A DNA stretch of 5,094 nucleotides from Polaromonas sp. YR568 (GTDB lineage Bacteria; Pseudomonadota; Gammaproteobacteria; Burkholderiales; Burkholderiaceae), in assembly GCA_945871335.1 (NCBI GenBank), contig CAMBWM010000179.1, positions 1-5,094 on the forward strand, given 5' to 3'. Position numbers and translations under genes: made by a program. The notes under the pieces are model-generated. The model had not been told where the DNA came from. It was given only the letters and a program-made list of their open reading frames with translations, and did no database searches. Below, one piece after another: positions 1 through 5,094 of this stretch (positions are counted from its first letter, which is position 1; every line of letters begins with the position of its first letter).

Positions 1-447
1 CAAGGCCAGGACCCCCGCAAGTGCACCAAAACCAACTGCTTTGACAAATAAAATGGAGACGATCACAGGGTGGAATGAACGGCAAACAGCGATAAAAACG
101 CGCGCACCTGCTGCAAGCCAACCAGGGGATAAATTACGCGCAGCCATGACCGACAGTGGAAGCGACAAAAGCACACCAACAACCGTTGCGATGACCGCAA
201 TTTGTATTGTCTCGAGCATGCCAGTAGTGATCAAATCGAGCTTGTCGGCAGCCAAGTTAGGCGGAAACATTCGGCCAAACAGTTTGGCCGCTTGTGGCAT
301 GCCGCTAACGATGCGATCCCAAGAGACATTGACTTGACCAGCGGCGTAAAGCACATACAGCCCCAAGCCAATCCAGGCCAATCGGCTGGGCCAATGCACT
401 AAAAATGCCGCAGGACGTGCCCTTAAGCCAACAGCCGTATGACTCAC
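1..447 (-). CDS. phnE: Phosphonate-type ABC transporter permease PhnE (partial, cut by the window edge)
   Basis: Inner-membrane permease of the PhnCDE importer, passing phosphonate-like substrates handed over by PhnD and powered by PhnC. The frame is open for 149 codons from a GTG start to the left edge, a little over half of a usual PhnE of about 270 residues. The GTG shares four bases (GTGA, 444-447) with the phnC stop. An AGGA (457-460) lies 9 bases upstream, supporting this start and translational coupling. Visible are a hydrophobic segment at about residues 22-37 ([15 protein letters not shown]), the short periplasmic stretch with MFPPNL (60-65), a second membrane segment at about 81-101, and the family's cytoplasmic-loop region with MAARNLSP (101-108) and [19 protein letters not shown] (123-141), equivalent to the EAA loop that contacts the ATPase. 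The missing part is C-terminal. Identity as a PhnE-family permease is secure; the exact substrate is not. Confidence 0.93.
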   Translation of the reverse strand, partial: MSHTAVGLRARPAAFLVHWPSRLAWIGLGLYVLYAAGQVNVSWDRIVSGMPQAAKLFGRMFPPNLAADKLDLITTGMLETIQIAVIATVVGVLLSLPLSVMAARNLSPGWLAAGARVFIAVCRSFHPVIVSILFVKAVGFGALAGVLAL

Positions 448-1217
448 GCCTGCCAGTCCTCACCACCGTAAATTTCATTCAGGTGTGTGTCTTGCAATGC
501 GTCTGGTGGGCCGTCAAAAACTACCTGACCTGCCGACATGCCAATGATGCGAGAAGCAAAGCGACGGGCCAAGTCCACGTTGTGAATATTGACGATGACG
601 GGAACTTCGCGCTCCCTAGAAACTTGATCCAGTAACTCCATGATCTCAACAGAGGTTTTAGGATCAAGCGATGAGGTCGGCTCGTCTGCAAGGATTAGGC
701 TAGGCTCTTGCATTAGGGCTCGCGCAATACCTACCCGCTGGCGTTGCCCACCCGACAAAGCATCCGCTCGGCGCGAAGCAAACTCTTGCGACAAACCAAC
801 AGAATCAATAAGGTCAAAAGCCCGAGTAATGTCTTGATCCGAAAACTTGCGTAGCAATGGACGCCAGATCGGAAGCCTACCTAATTTTCCGCAAAGCACG
901 TTTTCAATCACGGTCAGTCTCTCAACCAAGTTGTATTCTTGAAATACCATGCCAATGTGGCAACGCGCCTCGCGCAGGGCTTTCCCTTTCAGCTGCGAAA
1001 GGTCTTCTCCCCTAAAGATAATATGTCCGGCAGTTGGGTCAACCAGCCTGTTGATGCAACGGATCAAAGTGGACTTGCCAGTACCAGATGGACCGATGAT
1101 GGCAGTAACGCCAGAAGCATCAATTTCTAGGTTGATGTTTTTAAGTACTGGCTCGCCCGAACGATATTCCTTATACAGACCCGTGATTGACAACACTCCC
1201 CCACCTGCAGCACTCAT
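444..1217 (-). CDS. phnC: Phosphonate-type ABC transporter ATP-binding protein PhnC
   Basis: Cytoplasmic ATPase that energises the PhnCDE importer. The 257-residue protein has every expected nucleotide-binding element: Walker [10 protein letters not shown] (42-50), Q-loop Q93 in [11 protein letters not shown] signature LSGGQ (154-158), Walker B LILADEP (174-180) with catalytic E179, D-loop SSLD (182-185), and the switch histidine H212 in [16 protein letters not shown] and the long insertion between Q-loop and signature are typical of PhnC rather than of general amino-acid ABC ATPases. The length is normal for the family. The ATG begins only 2 bases after the phnD stop (phnD TAA at 1220-1222) and has only a weak purine-rich stretch (GAGAAAAA) upstream, so translation is probably coupled to phnD. 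The stop overlaps the phnE GTG. Nothing is broken. Confidence 0.96.
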   Translation of the reverse strand: MSAAGGGVLSITGLYKEYRSGEPVLKNINLEIDASGVTAIIGPSGTGKSTLIRCINRLVDPTAGHIIFRGEDLSQLKGKALREARCHIGMVFQEYNLVERLTVIENVLCGKLGRLPIWRPLLRKFSDQDITRAFDLIDSVGLSQEFASRRADALSGGQRQRVGIARALMQEPSLILADEPTSSLDPKTSVEIMELLDQVSREREVPVIVNIHNVDLARRFASRIIGMSAGQVVFDGPPDALQDTHLNEIYGGEDWQA

Positions 1218-1219
1218 AT

Positions 1220-2284
1220 TTAAGGCTTTTTCTCGGCCCTGGCAGCAGCTGCCGCAGCTGCACGTTTGGCTGCGGCTTCGGCTTCGCGCTTGGATTCAGC
1301 CTCATAAGCAGCCTTGTTGTAAGGCGTTCCAGATTTTTCGGCTACATCCCGCACCACAGCCCAATCTTTAGCGTAGGAAATAGGCAGAAAACGGTCATCA
1401 CCATTAAATTCTTTTTGCATGGGCTCCGTAAACCTAAAACTGTAGAAGCATTGTTGCAACTTAGTTGCTAATTCAGGTTTGAGGTCATGCGCGTAGGCAA
1501 AAGACGAAGTTGGGAAAGTCGCGCTACGGTAAATGACTCGGAAGTCCTCTTTTTTAACTGTACCGCGAGTAATCATGCGATCAAAAACGTCTGAAGCAAC
1601 AGCAGCCATTTCATAGTCGCCAGATGCAACACCCAAAATAGACTTGTCGTGGCCGCCCGACATCATGGGCTTGTAGTCATTGTCTGGCGTCAGGCCCAGG
1701 CTAGGAAACAGTACCCTTGGTGCCAAATTGCCGGAGTTTGATGACGGTGAGGTATGAGCAACTTTTTTACCCTTGAGATCGCTAAGCTTTTGAAATGCAC
1801 TGCCTGACTTGACGATGGCCAACAGGTTGTAGCCGCGCACTTCAGTGCCCACCCCCTTTGCGGCAAATGGAACTGCTCCGGCCATGTTGACCGCAAAGCC
1901 TGTTGGGCCAGTTGAAAAACCGGCAAAGTGTAATCTGCCAGAGCGCATAGCTTCAATTTCAGCAGCATTCGACTGCACAGGATAGTAAACAGTCTTTTTA
2001 CCAACGCACTTTTCTAAGTGGTCTGTAAATGGTTTGAAAATATTGGCATAAACCGCTGGGTCTTCAACTGGTGTGTAAGCCCAAACCAATGTGGACGGAT
2101 CACGGTGCCTGCTTTTATTCGCAGGCAGGTCTGCTACCAGATCGTTGTTAGCGTCGCAATAAGCAGTGTCCAACTGACCACGATTTGGACAAGCATCTTG
2201 CGCCAAGGAAAAACTGCTGAATGTAAGCAAAGCCGCTGGCAAAAGAACATAACGGGCGCTAGAAAAAGGTGCCTTAAGAATCAT
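1220..2284 (-). CDS. phnD: Phosphonate/phosphite-type ABC transporter substrate-binding protein PhnD
   Basis: Periplasmic binding protein that captures the ligand for PhnCE. I chose the ATG at 2284 (354 residues) over an upstream in-frame start at 2341 because GGAGG (2292-2296) lies 7 bases before it and because it begins a clean signal peptide: basic start MILK, hydrophobic core at about 12-25, likely cleavage after A28 (FSLA-QD). The mature protein shows [14 protein letters not shown] (67-80), [14 protein letters not shown] (100-113), the anion-binding FSTGPTGFA (123-131), [10 protein letters not shown] (173-182) and the [16 protein letters not shown] segment (221-236), all in family order. 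S124/T125 and H177 are the likely equivalents of the phosphonate-binding residues of E. coli PhnD; this is by motif position only. Two oddities: a D-x-N-x-D-x-V-x-D stretch (44-52) near the mature N-terminus, and an Ala/Lys/Glu-rich tail (about 327-354) beyond the usual fold. It is the first gene of the operon. The ligand could be phosphonate, phosphite or another phosphorus compound. Confidence 0.94.
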   Translation of the reverse strand: MILKAPFSSARYVLLPAALLTFSSFSLAQDACPNRGQLDTAYCDANNDLVADLPANKSRHRDPSTLVWAYTPVEDPAVYANIFKPFTDHLEKCVGKKTVYYPVQSNAAEIEAMRSGRLHFAGFSTGPTGFAVNMAGAVPFAAKGVGTEVRGYNLLAIVKSGSAFQKLSDLKGKKVAHTSPSSNSGNLAPRVLFPSLGLTPDNDYKPMMSGGHDKSILGVASGDYEMAAVASDVFDRMITRGTVKKEDFRVIYRSATFPTSSFAYAHDLKPELATKLQQCFYSFRFTEPMQKEFNGDDRFLPISYAKDWAVVRDVAEKSGTPYNKAAYEAESKREAEAAAKRAAAAAAARAEKKP

Positions 2285-2291
2285 TGAAATG

Positions 2292-2296
2292 CCTCC
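2292..2296 (-). promoter_or_regulatory. Ribosome binding site of phnD
   Basis: On the minus strand GGAGG stands 7 bases before the ATG at 2284. It decides the start of phnD, since the alternative start 57 bases upstream would precede rather than lead into the signal peptide. Confidence 0.8.
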
Positions 2297-2368
2297 GCAA
2301 TTGTGAAGTGATGTTAGTAGGCCAAACATACATCCTAGCATTACAAAAGCGCCCCATTAACTATGGTT

Positions 2369-2434
2369 AGCCCCAAGCCAAGCGTCTAACTTTTCCAAAA
2401 ACAAGCGCGAGCCCCGCGCCAAGCGTCTAACTTT
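2369..2434. repeat. Imperfect 25-base direct repeat, two copies with period 41
   Basis: Copy A (2369-2393) and copy B (2410-2434) match at 23 of 25 bases. The core gccaagcgtctaacttt (17 bases; 2377-2393 and 2418-2434) is identical. The repeat lies in the non-coding strip between the phnD start and the CoA-ligase remnant, and copy B ends just 15 bases before that remnant becomes readable. It is too short and too distant from phnD to be a clear operator pair. It could be a dispersed repeat unit or a scar of the rearrangement that truncated the ligase gene. No gene, promoter or RNA structure is convincing in the rest of 2297-2449. Confidence 0.75.
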
Positions 2435-2449
2435 CCCCCTGACAAATGA

Positions 2450-2581
2450 CTAGAGTTTGCAGACTTGCCAAAAACCATTTCAGGGAAAATCCGGCGCGTC
2501 GATTTGCGGGTGCTAGAGTTGAAGCGTTCCGAAGGCGCCACTGTCGGTGGCACAGAATACACCGACGACACTAAAAGCTAA
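2450..2581 (+). pseudogene. C-terminal remnant of an AMP-forming acyl-CoA synthetase (ANL superfamily)
   Basis: A 43-codon open stretch on the plus strand reads EFADLPKTISGKIRRVDLR and then a polar tail ending GGTEYTDDTKS before TAA (2579-2581). The motif LPKTISGKIRRVDLR is the conserved C-terminal A10 segment of AMP-forming CoA ligases; its lysine (K13 of the fragment, in SGKIR) is the residue that catalyses adenylation in this superfamily. The wording TISGKIRR resembles the acetyl/medium-chain acyl-CoA synthetase branch. Upstream the frame closes at a TGA directly before 2450, and no start codon or ribosome binding site precedes it, so the rest of the gene (about 500 residues) is missing. 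The native stop appears kept and overlaps the mlrC stop tail-to-tail by about 3-4 bases. I read it as a truncated gene. Identification rests on one strong motif and the appropriate distance to a stop. Confidence 0.77.
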
Positions 2582-4092
2582 ACGCCGTCATGGGGCGACC
2601 ACTCAAGCGCTGTATCAAGCGGAAAAATGGGTCGCCTCAAATTCTTGAACACCAGGTCACCGTAGTCGGATGTGCAGACGCCCGCGCCCGCGCACTCGAT
2701 GGTGGCAGCGGCAAGACGCCCTAAACCTGCACGCCAGTGAATACGGCTCTTCAGCACAATAAAGCGCTTCTGCATCGGGTCAATACCCACACTAAAAAGG
2801 GCGTTTGCGTCAAAGGGCTCAATGTGCCGGCTAATGAGAACCACCTCGATACGGCCTGTATCAATCACCACGGCTTGTCCCATATCCATAGACGCTCCCG
2901 GGCTCATAGGCCCCTTCGCCTTGAAGCGACCCAGTGAAATGGTTTTCACCGTGCCGTTTAGTGTCACCGCCTCGCTTATATGCGGCACTTGTGGCATGGG
3001 CAGCTTACCGCCTACGGACAAGCTCACCGCTGCGCCGACGCCCGCCTGAATGGCCGCCTGCACCGCGGCGGGATCGAATACGGCAAACACAGCGACGTTA
3101 TCTAAGCCTTGGCGCATCACCTCGGCCAACACCGCCGTGGTATCCATGGTGCCACCTGACGCCGCATTGTCGTAATGATCAAGCAGCACGATGGGACCGG
3201 GGCCCTCGGGCTTTAAATCACGCGCCTTGCTGACTGATGTCGCCAACGGCTCCAGTTGATACAAAAACGCCTCGCGCTGTGACCACGCCATGGCCAGCAA
3301 CTCATCGCGCCAACGCGCGGCTAGCGCGGGGTCGTTGTCCGTGACCACGACCGCACTGAGACCCGCCTGCGTGATGTCGGCATGTGGAAACCCTACGAAC
3401 ACACTCGCGCACAGCGCACCTTGCGCCTCCATCTCGCGGGCGCGCGCTTGCAAGCTTCGGTTAGGCTCATCGTCGCTGCCCTGACGCATCACGTGCGGAA
3501 TCATCGGCGCCCTGCCCCACGCGGTGGTCGGCGTCACCTCAGCCTTCATCATGCGCATCAGGCTACGACCTGCCCTAAGCGCGGTGCCATGCATATCGAT
3601 GTGCGGGTAAGTCTGATAACCCGCCACCGTATCCGCGAGCTCCACCATATCGGCGTGAATATTTGCGTGCATGTCATAGGCCACCGCTAGCGGCGTTTTG
3701 GGCGCTACCGCACGCACCCTGCGCAGCAACTCGCCCTCTCCGTCTTCATGGGTTTGGGTCACCATTGCACCGTGCAAATCTAAAAATATAGCGTCATAGG
3801 GTTGGCGCTCAAGCGCACCCACAATCTCGGCACACATCGCCTCAAAGGCCGCATCCTCAACCGGGCCACTTGGCTGGGCATGCGCGCAGACTGCGATATC
3901 GAAGGTGGCACCCGCCGCCTGCGCGACCTCAATAAATGCGCCAACGCCCGTCCCCGTTCCCGTATAAGCCGCTGCCGCTTGCTCTCCCTTGAGCAGCGCT
4001 TCTCCCGCACGCAAGGCAAAGCGGTCTAAGTCGGTGCGTACCGGTGAGAACGTATTGGTCTCATGATTCATCATCGCGATCAAAATGTGCAT
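2578..4092 (-). CDS. mlrC: MlrC-family (peptidase family M81) metalloprotein
   Basis: A 504-residue protein of the MlrC/M81 family, named for microcystinase C, which in microcystin-degrading sphingomonads cleaves the linearised tetrapeptide. Most homologues occur outside that pathway and their substrates are unknown, so the function here is at best a zinc-dependent peptide or amide hydrolase. I chose the ATG at 4092 because it gives the family's standard start MHILIAMMNHETNTFSP; the frame extends to a TTG at 4155 but that part looks unrelated. Conserved points: NHETNTF (9-15, E11), LDLHGAM (104-110, D105/H107), YDMHAN (139-144, D140/H142), YQTYPHID (159-166, H164), LLDHYDNAASGGTMDTT (303-319), VLKSRIHWRA (446-455) and the family ending DYGDLVFKNLRRPIFPLD (476-493). 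D140, H142 and H164 are the probable zinc ligands. Length and all motifs are complete, so it looks functional. It appears more GC-rich than the phn genes. The flanking genes are remnants, so no operon partner is apparent. Confidence 0.93.
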   Translation of the reverse strand: MHILIAMMNHETNTFSPVRTDLDRFALRAGEALLKGEQAAAAYTGTGTGVGAFIEVAQAAGATFDIAVCAHAQPSGPVEDAAFEAMCAEIVGALERQPYDAIFLDLHGAMVTQTHEDGEGELLRRVRAVAPKTPLAVAYDMHANIHADMVELADTVAGYQTYPHIDMHGTALRAGRSLMRMMKAEVTPTTAWGRAPMIPHVMRQGSDDEPNRSLQARAREMEAQGALCASVFVGFPHADITQAGLSAVVVTDNDPALAARWRDELLAMAWSQREAFLYQLEPLATSVSKARDLKPEGPGPIVLLDHYDNAASGGTMDTTAVLAEVMRQGLDNVAVFAVFDPAAVQAAIQAGVGAAVSLSVGGKLPMPQVPHISEAVTLNGTVKTISLGRFKAKGPMSPGASMDMGQAVVIDTGRIEVVLISRHIEPFDANALFSVGIDPMQKRFIVLKSRIHWRAGLGRLAAATIECAGAGVCTSDYGDLVFKNLRRPIFPLDTALEWSPHDGV

Positions 4093-4127
4093 GGTCTGAC
4101 TCACAAAAAAATTGACATCCTGACGTT

Positions 4128-4155
4128 TTATCACCCAAGGGTGCCATTTGGCCAA
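4128..4155 (-). promoter_or_regulatory. Weak promoter candidate for mlrC, overlapped by palindromes
   Basis: On the minus strand TTGGCC (4150-4155) and TGATAA (4128-4133) are 16 bases apart and would start transcription roughly 30 bases before the mlrC ATG. Two palindromes overlap the same stretch: CACCC-AA-GGGTG (4132-4143), in the spacer, and TTGGCCAA (4148-4155), on the -35 element. Such placement would suit a repressor. The hexamers match the sigma-70 consensus only partly, so this is a candidate. Confidence 0.3.
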
Positions 4156-4216
4156 TCAATCCTAAACAACCCTGACCTTCAGGCGACACACATGGTCTAG
4201 CCGCCCAGCCCCCGCT

Positions 4217-4231
4217 CGCCATAGTATGGCG
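4217..4231. promoter_or_regulatory. Palindrome CGCCAT-AGT-ATGGCG in the divergent intergenic region
   Basis: A perfect inverted repeat with 6-base arms and a 3-base centre lies between the mlrC start and the plus-strand ligase remnant. It could be an operator shared by the two once-divergent genes. No regulator gene is visible in the window. Apart from this and the mlrC upstream palindromes, 4093-4281 shows nothing I can support. Confidence 0.3.
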
Positions 4232-4281
4232 GAAATCGAATCCAGATGTTTTCGACCGAAGCCAGCAAGGGCAAGCCAGTT

Positions 4282-4287
4282 AGGAGG
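4282..4287 (+). promoter_or_regulatory. Strong Shine-Dalgarno of the ligase remnant
   Basis: A consensus AGGAGG is placed 10 bases before the ATG at 4298. It decides that start over an upstream in-frame ATG at 4226 and shows that the 5' end of the decayed gene is still native. Confidence 0.65.
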
Positions 4288-4297
4288 AACCCCAGAG

Positions 4298-4738
4298 ATG
4301 AAACCCGAGACGTTTGAAGGCACCAATGTGGGTGAGTTACTCATCACGGCCATTCAGCGCGGCCTTCGCCACGGCGACACCACTGCCGCGCTGCCGGTAA
4401 ACAGACCTGAGGCATTTTTTGTGATTGCGGCAGGCTATCTCCTCGGTCTGCGGGAGCTGTGGATGAACCCCATCGCATCAGCAGACGACCACCTCTACCA
4501 AGTCAATGACGTGGACGTGAAGCTATTGGCGGTTGACCCAGCAAGCTTTGGTGACCGCGCCTAGACCTTGCGCGAAAAGGCAGACCGGCCACTCCAGATA
4601 ATGGGCTTGGGGCCCCTCGGTGCCCACGTCGACTTGTTGGCCGCCATGTCGCAACAAACGCCACAGAAGTTGCGCTCCCTAGGCCGCAGTGATGACGAAT
4701 GCGTGCTCGTGTACACCGGCGGTATCACGAAAGCCTGA
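4298..4738 (+). pseudogene. Decayed N-terminal part of an AMP-forming acyl-CoA synthetase (FadD-like)
   Basis: From the ATG at 4298 the frame runs 88 codons to an in-frame TAG (4562-4564), then continues open in the same frame for 57 further codons to TGA (4736-4738). Both sides of the TAG read as one protein: VGELLITAIQ (11-20), PVNRPEAFFVIAAGY (33-47), WMNPIASADDHLYQV (55-69), LLAVDPASFGDRA (76-88), then TLREKADRP, GLGPLG, DLLAAM and DDECVLVYTGG. This is the order of the N-terminal domain of FadD-type ligases, ending at the P-loop that should read YTGGTTG-x-PKG. Here it reads YTGGITKA followed by a stop. About 35-45 residues usually found between the GELL helix and the NRPEA segment also seem to be missing. 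The 88-residue product alone could not adenylate a substrate. The branch with MNP/HP-x-(S)-x-DDH-x-Y resembles mycobacterial FadD8-like ligases, unlike the 2450-2581 remnant. Confidence 0.8.
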
Positions 4739-4833
4739 GCAACGTAACCCCTGCGGATGTGTACTTTGGCAGGGGTGAATCGATACTTGAGGAAAGGAGA
4801 AGGATCAAAGAAAAGACAAAAGAGAACAACGAC
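4714..4833 (+). pseudogene. C-terminal remnant of an IS3-like transposase OrfB (DDE/integrase type)
   Basis: In the reading frame one base off from the ligase remnant, the sequence reads HRRYHESLSNVTPADVYFGR followed by GESILEERRRIKEKT. This is the conserved end of the integrase-core transposases of IS3-type elements (family pattern YNHRRYHESL-N-x-TPADVYFGR...RIK-x-x-T). Everything upstream, including the catalytic DDE residues, is absent; the upstream codons belong to the ligase gene. Downstream the family similarity fades after about residue KENND, and no own stop codon follows; the frame merely stays open antisense to the neighbouring permease. So the element is truncated on both sides. 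I could not find terminal inverted repeats or a target-site duplication. Assignment to the IS3 group rather than IS481 is uncertain. Confidence 0.82.
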
Positions 4834-4895
4834 CTTGTAGTACTTACATTTGCCGTATTAATTCACCGTGGGACCTTGTTCCACTTGAAGAGCAT

Positions 4896-5094
4896 TCAAA
4901 GTTTTTCGGTTTCCCCAGCATTAGGTTGCCATTTCATCAAGCGCCGCTCAATTTTGCCGACCAAGTGGTCCAAAAGCAGCGCAAAGCTGGTCAGCACCAA
5001 GATGCCCGCCATCACAGTGTTGATGTCAAACATGCCTTCAGCTTGCAAAATCAGGTAACCAACTCCTTGACTGGAGCCCAGATATTCGCCCACC
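4896..5094 (-). CDS. SsuC/TauC-type ABC transporter permease (C-terminal part; gene continues past the right edge)
   Basis: The last 65 or so residues of an inner-membrane permease of the sulfonate/nitrate/taurine (BPD_transp_1) family. The visible part starts with the family signature VGEYLGSSQGVGYLILQAE, which follows the cytoplasmic EAA loop in complete proteins. It then shows a last membrane segment (TVMAGILVLTSFALLLDHLV) and a short basic tail with KIERRLMKWQ, ending at TGA (4896-4898). The first codon at the edge is GTG and reads as internal valine, not as a start. In this family the neighbours are an SsuB-like ATPase and an SsuA-like binding protein, expected to the right or absent here. 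The substrate cannot be told from the C-terminus. The 62 bases between this stop and the transposase scar contain no convincing terminator. Confidence 0.88.
   Translation of the reverse strand, partial: VGEYLGSSQGVGYLILQAEGMFDINTVMAGILVLTSFALLLDHLVGKIERRLMKWQPNAGETEKL

Noticed and set aside
949..1371. A 140-codon plus-strand ORF
   Set aside because: It is antisense to phnC and the end of phnD, both of which have complete family motifs on the minus strand.
2543..2566. Inverted repeat gtcggtg...caccgac as a terminator of mlrC
   Set aside because: The 7-base arms are perfect but the loop is 10 bases, no T-run follows on either strand, and the stretch is coding sequence of the ligase remnant.
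2386..2571. A 61-codon minus-strand ORF between phnD and mlrC
   Set aside because: It is antisense to the ligase C-terminal remnant, shows no family features and runs through the direct repeat.
4112..4117. Perfect TTGACA on the plus strand as a promoter -35 for the ligase remnant
   Set aside because: No acceptable -10 follows at 16-18 bases and it lies about 180 bases before the ATG.
4093..4155. Upstream TTG start for mlrC adding 21 residues
   Set aside because: The added residues resemble nothing in the family, the family start MHILIA...HETNTF begins at 4092, and the TTG coincides with the promoter candidate.
4562..4564. The in-frame TAG as a recoded codon (pyrrolysine or suppressor readthrough)
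   Set aside because: The gene is also truncated in its ATP-binding motif and has an internal gap, so plain gene decay explains the TAG.
4834..4895. Terminator of the permease gene, using gtgg...ccac on the minus strand
   Set aside because: The stem has only four base pairs and no T-run follows.
4699..5058. A 119-codon plus-strand ORF that could be called a complete gene
   Set aside because: Its ATG and first codons fall in the ligase remnant, residues 6-45 are a transposase fragment, and the rest is antisense to the permease tail. It is a composite frame, not a gene.

Overview
The window looks like a chromosomal segment of a proteobacterium, most likely a betaproteobacterium of the Burkholderiales type. 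That placement rests on the style of the proteins (PhnD subfamily, MlrC, SsuC/TauC-type permease) and moderate-to-high GC; no rRNA or other marker is present, so it is an inference. All intact genes lie on the minus strand. The plus strand carries only gene remnants.

Left part (1-2284, minus strand): a compact phosphonate/phosphite-type ABC importer operon, read right to left as phnD (periplasmic binding protein), phnC (ATPase) and phnE (permease, cut by the window edge). phnD and phnC are 2 bases apart, and phnC and phnE share a 4-base GTGA stop/start overlap. No C-P lyase or phosphonatase gene is visible, so the real ligand is open.

Middle part (2285-4297): a non-coding strip upstream of phnD holds a 25-base imperfect direct repeat. 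Next comes a short plus-strand remnant of the C-terminus of an AMP-forming CoA ligase (LPKTISGKIRRVDLR motif), which overlaps tail-to-tail with an intact mlrC-family (M81) gene on the minus strand. The region upstream of mlrC contains several short palindromes and a weak promoter candidate.

Right part (4298-5094): a second plus-strand CoA-ligase remnant, this time an N-terminal part. It has a well-kept ribosome binding site but an in-frame TAG, an apparent internal deletion, and an abrupt end inside the ATP-binding YTGGTTG motif. At that point the sequence switches frame into the C-terminal piece of an IS3-like transposase, and the two match a shared stretch of about 13 bases. Finally, the C-terminal 65 or so residues of an SsuC/TauC-type ABC permease enter from the right edge on the minus strand.

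Overall: two ordinary transport loci flank an accessory, decaying zone in which an intact mlrC sits between two ligase fragments and an IS scar. I do not see a clear new biological system. The most informative signals are the rearrangement junctions and the second, previously hidden ligase remnant at 2450-2581.
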